NCBI RefSeq assembly: GCF_003096715.1
Contig: NZ_QEOL01000040.1
Coordinates: 1 to 50,751, forward strand
Direction of reading: 5' to 3'
From: Paraburkholderia silvatlantica
GTDB lineage: Bacteria > Pseudomonadota > Gammaproteobacteria > Burkholderiales > Burkholderiaceae
DNA length: 50,751 bases
Shown in pieces: positions 24,376-32,753 of the stretch (the first letter of the stretch is position 1; each line of letters opens with the position of its first letter). The notes under the pieces are model-generated. The model did not search any database and was not told the DNA's origin. It saw only the letters and a program-made list of their open reading frames with translations. The position numbers and the translations under genes were made by a program.

Positions 24376-26072
24376 GCGCCGCGCCGCCCCTGCTCCAGAT
24401 CGACCAGCTCGGCGTGTCGTTCGGTGCGCATGCCGCCGTCCGTCCTTTAGATCTGACGATCGCACACGGCGAGATCGTCGCGCTAGTCGGCGAATCGGGC
24501 AGCGGCAAATCCACCGTCGCTCTCGCGACGATGGGTCTGCTGCCCCGCCAGGCGCATGTGCAAGGCGCGCTGCGCTTCGAAGGCAAATCGCTGTTCGGGC
24601 AGAGCGAGCGCGAATGGAGCGCGGTGCGCGGCAATCGCATCGGCATGATCTTCCAGGAGCCGATGACTTCGCTGAATCCGCTCCAGCCGATCGGCAAGCA
24701 GGTGGCGGAAGCCTTGACGCTGCATCGGCCGATGTCGGCCCAGGCCGCGCGCAAGGAAGCGCTCGGGCTGCTCGAACTGGTGCGCCTGCCCGAGCCGCAG
24801 CGGCGCTTCGGGCATTATCCGCATCAACTGTCGGGCGGCCAGCGGCAGCGCGTGATGATCGCGATTGCCGTCGCCTGCCGTCCCGGCCTGCTGATCGCCG
24901 ACGAACCGACCACCGCGCTCGACGTCACGATTCAGGCGCAGATTCTGGAACTGATCGACCGCTTGCGCCGTGAACTGTCGATGGCCGTGCTGCTCATCAC
25001 GCACGATCTCGGCGTGGTCGGGCGCTGGGCGGATCGCGTGGTCGTGATGAAGGACGGCGCGAAGGTCGAAGAAGCCGCGAGCGCAAAGCTTTTCGCGCAG
25101 CCTTCGCAACCTTACACGCGCGCGCTGCTCGGCGCTTCGCTGCATTTCGGCGCAGGGCTGCATTATCGCGACGTGCGGCTCACGGACGCCCCACGCGCGG
25201 CGCCGCAGCGCGCGGAAGGCACGCCTGCGCGCGCGTTGCTGGAAGCGCGCGATATCCGCGTCGACTATCACGGCCTGCGCGCTGTCGATGGCGTGAGCCT
25301 CGACATCCGGGCGGGCGAGACCGTGGGTCTGGTAGGCGAATCGGGTTGCGGAAAATCTTCGCTGTCGCGCGCGCTGACACGGCTGGTCGAACCGTCGGGC
25401 GGCAGCATCGTATTCGACGGCGAGGACGTCACGCATCGCAGGCGCCGCGCGTTGCGGCCCTATCGACGGCGCGTGCAGATGATCTTCCAGGACCCGTATG
25501 GCTCGCTGAATCCGCGTCATACCGTCGAACGCACGCTCGGCTATGCGCTCTCCATACACGGCGTGGCCAGCCGGCGCGAACGCGATGCGGAGATTCGCCG
25601 CATTGTCGATGCAGTCGGTCTACCCGCGTCGGCGCTGAAGCGTTATCCGCACGAATTCTCCGGCGGGCAGCGGCAACGCATCGGCATTGCGCGCGCGCTC
25701 GTGCTGGAGCCTGAACTCGTCATCTGCGACGAACCCGTCTCCGCGCTCGACGTTTCCATCCAGGCGCAGGTGCTCGACCTGCTCGTCGATCTCAAGCATG
25801 AACTCGGCCTCGCCCTGCTGTTCATCTCGCATGACCTTTCGGTGGTCCGCTACATCGCCGACCGCGTCCTCGTGATGCAGGCGGGGCGCATCGTCGAACG
25901 TGGGGATCAGGCGTCCATCTGGACCTCCCCCCAACATGCGTACACGCGCACGCTGATCGACGCCGTGCCCTCATCGCAGGCTTCATATTCAACCGACACA
26001 AGGAAAATTGATCGTGACCTTCAAGAGCAAGCGGCAGCCCCCTTCCACTTCGACGCTCCTGTTCCGCGATGA
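24372..26072 (+). CDS. Fused double ATPase of a peptide-type ABC importer
   Basis: The 566-residue protein fuses DppD- and DppF-like ATPases. First domain: Walker A GESGSGKST (40-48), signature LSGGQRQR (153-160), Walker B LLIADEPT (173-180). Second domain: Walker A GESGCGKSS (322-330), signature FSGGQRQR (429-436), Walker B LVICDEP (449-455). The chain continues about 30 residues past the usual end (TLIDAVPS), and these last codons overlap the binding-protein gene by 59 bases in another frame. It powers the two permeases encoded downstream. Confidence 0.92.
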   Translation: MSAAPPLLQIDQLGVSFGAHAAVRPLDLTIAHGEIVALVGESGSGKSTVALATMGLLPRQAHVQGALRFEGKSLFGQSEREWSAVRGNRIGMIFQEPMTSLNPLQPIGKQVAEALTLHRPMSAQAARKEALGLLELVRLPEPQRRFGHYPHQLSGGQRQRVMIAIAVACRPGLLIADEPTTALDVTIQAQILELIDRLRRELSMAVLLITHDLGVVGRWADRVVVMKDGAKVEEAASAKLFAQPSQPYTRALLGASLHFGAGLHYRDVRLTDAPRAAPQRAEGTPARALLEARDIRVDYHGLRAVDGVSLDIRAGETVGLVGESGCGKSSLSRALTRLVEPSGGSIVFDGEDVTHRRRRALRPYRRRVQMIFQDPYGSLNPRHTVERTLGYALSIHGVASRRERDAEIRRIVDAVGLPASALKRYPHEFSGGQRQRIGIARALVLEPELVICDEPVSALDVSIQAQVLDLLVDLKHELGLALLFISHDLSVVRYIADRVLVMQAGRIVERGDQASIWTSPQHAYTRTLIDAVPSSQASYSTDTRKIDRDLQEQAAAPFHFDAPVPR

Positions 26073-27729
26073 TCCGCTGGGCGCCGCGGTTGCCGACCTG
26101 AAGCGGCGCAAACTGCTCAAAGGCGCCGGCGCTTTGCTCGCGGGCGCGGCAACGCCCTTCACGTTCACAGGCGCAGCCTGGGCCACGACAGAGACCACAC
26201 CCATCACGCTGAACGGCGCGAAACGCGGCGGCACGCTCACCGCGGTGCTCCACCCGGAGCCGCCGACGCTCGCCTTCTTCGTCAACTCCGCGACCATGAT
26301 CGGCGCGGTGGCGAGCAAGATTTTCGACGGCCTGATCGAGTACGGTCCCGACCTGAAGCCGCGCGCGCAGCTTGCCGAAAGCTGGAACGTCTCGCCGGAC
26401 GGTTTGACGTGGACCTTCAAGCTGCGTCAGAACGTGCAGTGGCACGACGGCCAGCCCTTCACCGCCGCCGACGTGAAGTTCTCCGCCGAGGAAGTGTGGC
26501 TCAAGATCAGCCCGGCCTCGCGGCGCGTGCTGCAATACCTGACGAAAATCGACACGCCGGATACGCATACCGTGGTGCTGCATCTGTCGAAATCGACACC
26601 TGCGACCTTCGGCATTCTCGATTCGCTGGGCACGCCGATCCTGCCGAAGCATCTCTACGAAAACACCGACATCCGCAACAATCCGTACAACAACAAGCCT
26701 GTCGGCACGGGTCCGTTCAAGTTCACGGAATGGGCGCGCGGCGACCGCATCGTGCTCGACCGGAACGAGAAGTACTGGTCACCCGGTCAGCCTTATCTGG
26801 ACCGGATTACGTGGAAGATCACGCCGGACGTCTCGGGCCGCGCAACCGCTCTCGAAACGGGCGCCGCACAATATGGCGAGCGCAACCCCGTGACGTTCGC
26901 CGATGCCGACCGCCTCGCGAAGCTGCCCAATCTCGTGGTCTCGCGCGAAGGCTATAACGGCTACGCGGCATGGCTGTGGCTCGAACCCAATCTGCGCGAC
27001 CCCATCCTCGGCAAGCTCGAAGTGCGTCAGGCCATTTCGCACGCGATCAATCGCGACGTGCTGGTCAAGACCGTCTGGGGCGGCTATGCGGTACCCGCGA
27101 CGGGGCCGGAGTCGTCGCTGGTGAAGGCGTTCTATACGCCCGCTACGCAGCAATATCCGTACGATCCGAAGCGCGCGGAAGAACTGCTCGACAAGGCCGG
27201 TTTCCCGAAGAAAGCGGATGGCTGGCGCTTCAAGCTCGATCACGATTTCATCCCGTATGGCGACGACTATCGCCGCACGGGCGAATTCGTGCGTCAGTCG
27301 CTGCGGCGGGTCGGCATCGACGTCAATCTGCGCGGTCAGGATCTGCCGACCTGGATCAAGAACGTCTTCACCGACTACAACTTCCAGCTGATCAGCAGCT
27401 GGGGCACTGACGGCCTCGATCCGCAGATCGGCATCGAGCAGCATTACTGGTCGAAGGCGGCGTCCAACGGCACGCCGTGGTTCAATGCGTCGGGCTACGC
27501 GAGCCCCGAAATGGACCGCGTGATCGAAGCCGCGCAGACGGAAACCGATCCCGCCAAACGGCGCGATCTGTACGTGCAGTTGCAGAAGATCGCGCAGCGC
27601 GACCTGTCGCTGATCAATCTGTTCGAGTTCCGCTGGTTCGGCGTGTGGGCGAAGAACCTGCGCAACGTCACGGATACGGCCAGCCATTCGCGCGCCAACT
27701 TCGCGCGCGTCTGGTTCGACAAGGCTTGA
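26014..27729 (+). CDS. Family 5 (peptide/opine/nickel) solute-binding protein, Tat signal
   Basis: About 571 residues, with the family 5 signature parts: RGGTLTAVLHPEPPTLAFF, KIFDGLIEYGPDLKPRAQLAESW, LRQNVQWHDGQPFTAADVKFS and the conserved PVGTGPFKFTEWARGDRIVL. Instead of a Sec signal, KRRKLLKGAGALLAG (R31-R32) forms a twin-arginine motif, so it would be exported folded. A TTG at 26008 gives two more residues but is too close to the AGGA site; the GTG at 26014 has correct spacing. It shares an operon with the permeases. The ligand could be a small sulfur- or nitrogen-containing compound handled by the monooxygenase. Confidence 0.9.
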   Translation: MTFKSKRQPPSTSTLLFRDDPLGAAVADLKRRKLLKGAGALLAGAATPFTFTGAAWATTETTPITLNGAKRGGTLTAVLHPEPPTLAFFVNSATMIGAVASKIFDGLIEYGPDLKPRAQLAESWNVSPDGLTWTFKLRQNVQWHDGQPFTAADVKFSAEEVWLKISPASRRVLQYLTKIDTPDTHTVVLHLSKSTPATFGILDSLGTPILPKHLYENTDIRNNPYNNKPVGTGPFKFTEWARGDRIVLDRNEKYWSPGQPYLDRITWKITPDVSGRATALETGAAQYGERNPVTFADADRLAKLPNLVVSREGYNGYAAWLWLEPNLRDPILGKLEVRQAISHAINRDVLVKTVWGGYAVPATGPESSLVKAFYTPATQQYPYDPKRAEELLDKAGFPKKADGWRFKLDHDFIPYGDDYRRTGEFVRQSLRRVGIDVNLRGQDLPTWIKNVFTDYNFQLISSWGTDGLDPQIGIEQHYWSKAASNGTPWFNASGYASPEMDRVIEAAQTETDPAKRRDLYVQLQKIAQRDLSLINLFEFRWFGVWAKNLRNVTDTASHSRANFARVWFDKA

Positions 27730-27734
27730 GCATC

Positions 27735-28727
27735 ATGCAGCTCACTTCCACGCCAGCTTCGCGCAAGATAGGGCGCAGGCTGATTCAGCTCGTGCTGGTC
27801 CTGTTCGGCACCACGGTGCTCAACTTCGCGCTGCTCAAGCTGATGCCCGGCGATCTCGTCGACGTCATCGCCAGCGAGAGCGGCAACGTGTCGCCGCAAT
27901 ACGTGGCGCAGCTGCGCGAAGCCTATGGCCTGAATCAGGGCATGGCGTGGCAGCTGCTGCACTATGTCGAACATGCGCTGCGGCTCGATCTGGGCTTCTC
28001 GTTCCGCTTCGGCGAACCCGTGGCGACGCTGATCTTCGGCCGCCTGCCCGCCACGCTCGCGCTGATCGGCACGGCCCTGCTGGTTTCCGTGAGCCTTGGG
28101 CTGCTGCTTGGCGTGCTGGCCGCACGCCGTCCGCATGGGTTCGTCGATACGCTCGTGTCCACGATGGCGACGCTCGGCTATTCGGCACCGATGTTCTGGA
28201 CCGCGCTGATGCTGATCGTGGTGTTCGGCGTGCATCTCGAATGGCTGCCGATCGGCGGCGTGGCCGATACCAACGTCGCGCATCACGGCTTCGCGCTGCT
28301 GCTCGATCATCTGCGCCATCTCGTGCTGCCCGCGGCGACGCTCGTGCTGTACTACGTGGCCATCTTTGCGCGCCTCACGCGGGCCTCGATGATCGAGACC
28401 TTGCAGGAAGACTTCATCCGCACCGCGCGCGCAAAAGGCGGACGGCCGTGGTACGTGACGACGCATCACGCGCTGCGTCACGCCGTGCTGCCCGTGCTGA
28501 CAATGCTCGGCCTGCAGGGCAGCGCGCTGATCGGCGGGTCGGTGGTGGTCGAGACGGTGTTCGGCTGGCCTGGGCTCGGGCAGTTGTCGTTCGAGGCCAT
28601 CAAGAGCCGCGACGTCAATCTGCTGGTTGGCGTGCTGCTGCTCTCTGCGTTTCTGGTGGTGTTGCTCAATCTGGTCGTCGATCTGCTCTACGGGCTGATC
28701 GATCCGCGCACGAGGTCGCGTCGATGA
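27735..28727 (+). CDS. Peptide-type ABC permease (DppB class)
   Basis: A 330-residue permease. The first helix leads into the conserved PGD loop (LMPGDLVDVIASESG), and the C-terminal half holds the EAA-like region (EDFIRTARAKGGRPWYVTTHHALRHAVLPV) that contacts the ATPase, then FGWPGLGQLSFEAIKSRD. The open frame extends far upstream as a shadow of the binding-protein gene; the ATG at 27735 is six bases past that gene's stop. Confidence 0.9.
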   Translation: MQLTSTPASRKIGRRLIQLVLVLFGTTVLNFALLKLMPGDLVDVIASESGNVSPQYVAQLREAYGLNQGMAWQLLHYVEHALRLDLGFSFRFGEPVATLIFGRLPATLALIGTALLVSVSLGLLLGVLAARRPHGFVDTLVSTMATLGYSAPMFWTALMLIVVFGVHLEWLPIGGVADTNVAHHGFALLLDHLRHLVLPAATLVLYYVAIFARLTRASMIETLQEDFIRTARAKGGRPWYVTTHHALRHAVLPVLTMLGLQGSALIGGSVVVETVFGWPGLGQLSFEAIKSRDVNLLVGVLLLSAFLVVLLNLVVDLLYGLIDPRTRSRR

Positions 28728-29602
28728 AACTGCTCCACTTCCTGCGCCAGCCGTCCGCGCTGGCTGGCGTAATCCTGCTCGCACTCGCGCTGTTTGCCGC
28801 GCTATCCGCTAACTGGCTCTTTCCCGGCGATCCGCTCGACATGGTCGCCGCGCCGTATCAATGGCCCGGCGCCGATCATGCCTATCCGCTCGGCACCGAC
28901 CTGATGGGCCGCGACCTGCTCGCCGGGCTGTTCCATGGCGCGCGCGTCTCGTTGTATGTGGGAATCACCGTTGCGCTGATCGCGCTCGTGCTGGGCGTGC
29001 TGATCGGCGGCGTGGCGGGTTATTTCGGCGGCCTCATCGATCAGGCGCTGATGGCGATCACCGAGTTCTTTCAGACTGTGCCGCCGTTTCTGCTCGCCAT
29101 CATTCTCGTCGCGATCCTCACACCTTCGCTGTCGACCATCGTGTTCGCGCTCGGCATTACCGCGTGGCCGAGCATTGCGCGGCTCACGCGCGGCGAGTTC
29201 ATCGTGTTGCGCGAGCGCGAGTTCGTTAGCGCCAGCGTGGCGCTCGGCGCAAGCGATGCGCATCTGATCTTCATCGAGATCCTGCCCAACGCGCTCACGC
29301 CGATCCTCGTTTCCACCGCGCTGCTCGTTGCGAATGCGATCCTGTCGGAAGCGGCGCTCTCGTTTCTCGGGCTTGGCGATCCGAACGTGGTGAGCTGGGG
29401 TTCGATGGTCGGTACGGGACGCGAAGCACTGCGCACCGCGTGGTACATGATCGCGGTGCCCGGTTCCGCGATCGCGCTAACGGTTCTCGCGCTCAACCTG
29501 TTGAGCGATGCGCTGCACGCCACCTTCAATCCGCGCCTGTCGAGAAACCGCCGCGTCGACGCGGCGTCACGTCAGGAGGCGGTCGAGGCGTTGCGGCCGT
29601 GA
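28724..29602 (+). CDS. Peptide-type ABC permease (DppC class)
   Basis: A 292-residue permease with the DppC-type periplasmic loop YPLGTDLMGRDLLAGLFHGARVSLYVG and the coupling loop REREFVSASVALGASDAHLIFIEILPNALTP. A short SFLGLGDPNVVSWGSMV stretch near the end is typical of this class. It overlaps the DppB-type stop in ATGA. It is the last gene of the rightward operon. Confidence 0.9.
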   Translation: MKLLHFLRQPSALAGVILLALALFAALSANWLFPGDPLDMVAAPYQWPGADHAYPLGTDLMGRDLLAGLFHGARVSLYVGITVALIALVLGVLIGGVAGYFGGLIDQALMAITEFFQTVPPFLLAIILVAILTPSLSTIVFALGITAWPSIARLTRGEFIVLREREFVSASVALGASDAHLIFIEILPNALTPILVSTALLVANAILSEAALSFLGLGDPNVVSWGSMVGTGREALRTAWYMIAVPGSAIALTVLALNLLSDALHATFNPRLSRNRRVDAASRQEAVEALRP

Positions 29603-29753
29603 AGGCGCAGCGCCTCACCCGTTCACCTTATTCGGACGGCTTCGAGAAGCCTGCAACCCGTTCATCGGTCACACGCTTGAACTCTGCCGATCTGTACGCG
29701 TTCAATGACGACATCGCTCATTGCTTCCGCTCCATGCCTGTGCGTGAACGAAT

Positions 29754-29981
29754 TCAGTCCGGCGCTATTTCGCCGATGATCTGACACGAATCCGATGTGA
29801 CTGTGATGTTGAAATAGCCGGCGCGCGCGTAGCGGGCGATGCGTTCGAGGCGCTCCTCCGGATCTTCCTTGCACGTATGCTCCGGTACAGACGGCACGGG
29901 CCGCGCCTGCACGCGCCGACGCACGAATTCGAACGGATGAAGCACGGCCAGACGGTAAAACGATGCGAGGCTCATCGACAT
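29754..29981 (-). CDS. Small hypothetical protein (75 aa)
   Basis: The ATG at 29981 is preceded by an AGGAGG site at ideal spacing, so this is a real gene. The product has a hydrophobic-basic N-terminal half (SFYRLAVLHPFEFVRRRVQARPVPSVP), a cysteine in HTCKEDPEERLERIARYARAGYFNITVTSDSCQIIGE, and no clear signal peptide. The two cysteines could pair or bind metal. Function unknown. It faces away from the nitroreductase-like gene across a region rich in inverted repeats. Confidence 0.6.
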   Translation of the reverse strand: MSMSLASFYRLAVLHPFEFVRRRVQARPVPSVPEHTCKEDPEERLERIARYARAGYFNITVTSDSCQIIGEIAPD

Positions 29982-30033
29982 GACGCGCCCTCCTGCTCAC
30001 GGCAATATCAATTGAACCTAGTCAGTAAATTGG

Positions 30034-30061
30034 CAATGCACAAACAAGCATTTGTGCATTG
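30034..30061. promoter_or_regulatory. Perfect 11-bp-arm inverted repeat
   Basis: Arms CAATGCACAAA (30034-30044) and TTTGTGCATTG (30051-30061) flank six bases in the divergent region between 29981 and 30211. The 28-bp symmetry suits a dimeric regulator bound on one face of DNA. Confidence 0.55.
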
Positions 30062-30116
30062 CTTTGCAGTGTGCGGACGATGTATAAGCTGGCCGTTCGA
30101 AGCTGTGTGGCCCAGC

Positions 30117-30155
30117 TGCGCAAATATGCGCGACACTGCTTACGATATGCGCAAA
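30117..30155. promoter_or_regulatory. Repeated TGCGCAAA sites
   Basis: TGCGCAAA occurs at 30117-30124 and again at 30148-30155, 31 bp apart. The first is part of an inverted repeat, GCGCA / TGCGC around AATA (30118-30131). The word differs by one base from the TGCACAAA of the nearby 11-bp repeat, so all may bind the same regulator. They lie 55-95 bp before the nitroreductase-like start. Confidence 0.45.
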
Positions 30156-30210
30156 CATTGTTTGGATTCGTGCCTGTCGCCACTTAACGTCGTGGGTCGG
30201 ACTACCCTTC

Positions 30211-30819
30211 ATGCTCACGACCATGACCACATCGAATTCACGCACAGCCGAACATCCCATCGACCGGCAATTTCTGGAGCGCTGGTCTCCGCGCGCTTTC
30301 GCGCCGGACGAGATTCCGGAAACCTCGCTGCTGACCTTCCTCGAAGCAGCGCGCTGGGCGCCCTCTTCGTACAACTCGCAGCCGTGGCGCTTTGTCTATG
30401 CGCGTCGCGGCACGGCACACTGGGACCGCTTTCTGGGCTTTCTGAACGAATTCAATCGCGGTTGGGCGCAACATGCAGCCGCGATTCTGATCGTGCTGTC
30501 CAAGCGCTCGTTCACGCCGCCGGGTGCAACCGACCCGGTCGCACTGGCCACGCATTCGTTCGATACGGGCGCGGCATGGGGCTATTTCGCGCTGCAGGCG
30601 AGCTTGTCCGGCTGGAAAGCGCACGGCCTTGCCGGTATCGAACGCGAGCGCATCCGCGCGGAACTGGCCATCCCCGATGATTACGCCGTCGAAGCCGCTA
30701 TCGCCATTGGCCGTGCGGGCGACAAGTCGTCCCTGCCTGAAGGGTTGCAGAAGCGCGAATCGCCGAGTCCGCGTAATCCGCTGGCTGCGTTTGCTGCCGA
30801 AGGACAGTTCACGTTCTGA
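30211..30819 (+). CDS. Nitroreductase-family flavoprotein
   Basis: The 202-residue product shows the FMN-binding opening of the family: ERWSPRAFAPDEI followed by LEAARWAPSSYNSQPWRFVY (about residues 23-63), in which R, S and N contact the FMN phosphate and ring. A later DTGAAWGYFALQASLSGW helix and IAIGRAGDKSSLPEGL complete the pattern. Members reduce nitro compounds, quinones or flavins with NAD(P)H as homodimers. Given the FMNH2-dependent monooxygenase upstream, a supporting redox role is possible but unproven. No good ribosome site precedes the first ATG; a second in-frame ATG is four codons later. Confidence 0.85.
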   Translation: MLTTMTTSNSRTAEHPIDRQFLERWSPRAFAPDEIPETSLLTFLEAARWAPSSYNSQPWRFVYARRGTAHWDRFLGFLNEFNRGWAQHAAAILIVLSKRSFTPPGATDPVALATHSFDTGAAWGYFALQASLSGWKAHGLAGIERERIRAELAIPDDYAVEAAIAIGRAGDKSSLPEGLQKRESPSPRNPLAAFAAEGQFTF

Positions 30820-30838
30820 TTGCCGTCATCTCTGCGGC

Positions 30839-30865
30839 AAGGCGCATCTCGACGAGATGCGCCTT
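30839..30865. terminator. Bidirectional terminator hairpin
   Basis: A perfect stem with arms AAGGCGCATCTC and GAGATGCGCCTT and a 3-nt loop lies in the 65-bp gap between two convergent genes. It has no long T-run, but the position and strength fit a shared transcription stop. Confidence 0.7.
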
Positions 30866-30884
30866 CTCACGGTTCAATCCGCCG

Positions 30885-32168
30885 TTATCCGTTGACGGCA
30901 ACCGCGCTATCAGTTGCCACGCGCTCCAGTTCACTGCGCGAATGCGCGAGACTGAAGCGTTCATTGGACGGCGTGCCGTTCAGGTGATAGTTGCCCACGG
31001 CCGCTTCACGCTGGATCGCAGGATTGTGCGAAGCCAGCACGCGCGCATTGCGCCAGTGACGGTCCAATCTTCGCGTCTCGCTGGTTGCTGACGCGCCGCC
31101 CACTTCGAACACCAGCGTTGCCGCCTCCAGCACCTGCTCGATCACGATCTGTTGTGCCTGGTACGCTTCGATATCGAGCGCGATATAGGTTTCCTTCGTC
31201 GCGCGTCCTGCGAGTCGCGCCTGATACGCGTTTTCCAGCGAACGTGCCACCGATGCGGTAATGCTCTCCGCCGAATACGCGAGACTCGCGAGACGCCCGA
31301 CTACACGATGCACAAGCGGATTGTCACGCGGACTGGAACGGCCAGGCACGCCGAACGTGCGTGTGTGCGCCTGCGCAAAGGCCACGCCGTCACGCAGCAC
31401 GGCGCGCGCAATGCCTGTCAGCGTCGCGAGATGGACAGTCTGATAGAACGCCGTCAATGAAGTATTGCGGCGCGGCTCCGACGCCTTGTAGCGCACCAGC
31501 AGTTGATCGTCTTGCACATGCACCGACTGGAAGCGCGTCGTACCGCTCGCCGTCAGACGCTGGCCAAAGCCGTCCCAGTCGTCGATGCGCGCGACACCCG
31601 GTGCGTCCGCGCGCACCATCACGCGTACGTCGTCGGTGCCGTCGTGTGCGGCTACGTCGATCCAGTCCGCGTAGAGCGTGCCCGTGCTGTAGTACTTCTC
31701 GCCGTTCAGCCACCAGCCGTTGCCGCCTGTGTCGGCCACCAGCGTGACGGTGTTGTGCGTGCTGCCCGTACGCTCGGAGATCGCCGCACCGACAGTTTCG
31801 CCCGCGGCGATCTTCGGCAGCCAGCGCTCGCGCAATGCTTCGTCGTCGCTTTCGAGCCGGCTTTCGATAAAGCCCGAATTCAGCCGCAAGATCTGCGGCA
31901 GATTCGAATCGGCCTCACCCAGGCGCGTCAACAGACGAAAGAACTGCGGCAGGCTCACGCCGCTGCCGCCGTAACGCTTCGGCACGCGCAACGCAGTAAA
32001 TCCGGTTTCCTTCAGCCAGCGCACGGCATCGTAGGCGAGTTCCCGATTCTGCTCGCGCTCGATACTACCGGCAGCAATCCGCTCGAATACGGCCGCAAAG
32101 CGCGCGTCGAGTTCCGCGTCGTCGGCGCCGCTGGCGGCGTCGTGAGGGGTGGCGGGAATCGTACTCAT
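30885..32168 (-). CDS. Acyl-CoA-dehydrogenase-like flavoprotein (DszC/SfnC-like)
   Basis: A 427-residue protein with the acyl-CoA dehydrogenase fold. Recognisable parts are FTALRVPKRYGGSGVSLPQFFRLLTRLGEAD, AISERTGSTHNTVTLVADTGGNGWWLNGEKYYSTGTLYADWIDV (the flavin-facing beta domain) and the C-terminal VFEVGGASATSETRRLDRHWRNARVLASHNP. That last piece, with HWRNAR and an aromatic-lined site, is typical of the DszC/SfnC-like oxygenases that use reduced flavin rather than dehydrogenate acyl-CoA. The catalytic glutamate of true dehydrogenases is not evident. The start at 32168 has a GGAGA site. It faces groES across a shared promoter region. Confidence 0.8.
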   Translation of the reverse strand: MSTIPATPHDAASGADDAELDARFAAVFERIAAGSIEREQNRELAYDAVRWLKETGFTALRVPKRYGGSGVSLPQFFRLLTRLGEADSNLPQILRLNSGFIESRLESDDEALRERWLPKIAAGETVGAAISERTGSTHNTVTLVADTGGNGWWLNGEKYYSTGTLYADWIDVAAHDGTDDVRVMVRADAPGVARIDDWDGFGQRLTASGTTRFQSVHVQDDQLLVRYKASEPRRNTSLTAFYQTVHLATLTGIARAVLRDGVAFAQAHTRTFGVPGRSSPRDNPLVHRVVGRLASLAYSAESITASVARSLENAYQARLAGRATKETYIALDIEAYQAQQIVIEQVLEAATLVFEVGGASATSETRRLDRHWRNARVLASHNPAIQREAAVGNYHLNGTPSNERFSLAHSRSELERVATDSAVAVNG

Positions 32169-32343
32169 CGACAGTCTCCGGACAGGTTCACAGCCCTCCA
32201 GACTAAGCGCCGCCAGTACGCCGCTGCAACCAACAAAAGCCGATAACGATATGCGCCAGATCGTGTAGCGCACCTTGCTGTCTTTAGGCCGCTGCGTGCA
32301 TTGCTAATCTCGCGCGGCCGGTTAAGTTTCTGCAAAACAATTA

Positions 32344-32373
32344 TTGGAGCGTGCACAGGGCGCTTTTTATACT
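32344..32373 (+). promoter_or_regulatory. groES promoter
   Basis: TTGGAG (32344-32349) and TATACT (32368-32373), 18 bp apart, are the best sigma-70 match before groES. Transcription would start near 32380, just in front of the CIRCE element. Confidence 0.5.
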
Positions 32374-32383
32374 CGGCTCTCAG

Positions 32384-32410
32384 TCAGCACTCGCCGCATG
32401 AGAGTGCCAG
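32384..32410 (+). promoter_or_regulatory. CIRCE operator (HrcA binding site)
   Basis: TCAGCACTC (32384-32392), nine bases, GAGTGCCAG (32402-32410). The published consensus is TTAGCACTC-N9-GAGTGCTAA; there is one mismatch in the left arm and two in the right. The N9 spacing and position between the promoter and groES are exactly those of HrcA-controlled heat-shock operons. Confidence 0.85.
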
Positions 32411-32449
32411 CGAGATTCCCATTTCCATATGCCTTGAAGGAAGAAACAG

Positions 32450-32740
32450 ATGAGTTTGCGTCCGTTACATGATCGCGTGATCGTGAAGCGTCTCGATCAG
32501 GAAACCCGTACTGCATCGGGCATCGTGATTCCCGATAGCGCCGCCGAAAAGCCAGATCAGGGCGAAATCGTCGCCGTCGGTCCGGGCCGTCGCGGTGACG
32601 ACGGCAAGCGTATCGAACTCGACCTGAAGGTCGGTGAGCGCGTGCTGTTCGGCAAATATGCGGGCCAGTCGGTGAAGGTCGACGGCAACGAACTGCTCGT
32701 GCTGCGCGAAGAAGATATCGTCGCGGTCGTTCAATCCTGA
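32450..32740 (+). CDS. groES: Co-chaperonin GroES
   Basis: A 96-residue, full-length GroES. MSLRPLHDRVIVKR, the mobile loop ETRTASGIVIPDSAAEKPDQGEIVAVGPG and the C-terminal GNELLVLREEDIVAVV are standard; the heptameric cap docks on GroEL through the mobile-loop IVI. An AAGGA site precedes the ATG. It is transcribed with groEL, 13 bases downstream, under CIRCE control. Confidence 0.97.
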   Translation: MSLRPLHDRVIVKRLDQETRTASGIVIPDSAAEKPDQGEIVAVGPGRRGDDGKRIELDLKVGERVLFGKYAGQSVKVDGNELLVLREEDIVAVVQS

Positions 32741-32753
32741 GGAGAATGCAATC

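Noticed and set aside
23077..24465. A 462-codon open frame on the minus strand
   Set aside because: Antisense to the flavin monooxygenase gene, whose family motifs are clear on the other strand.
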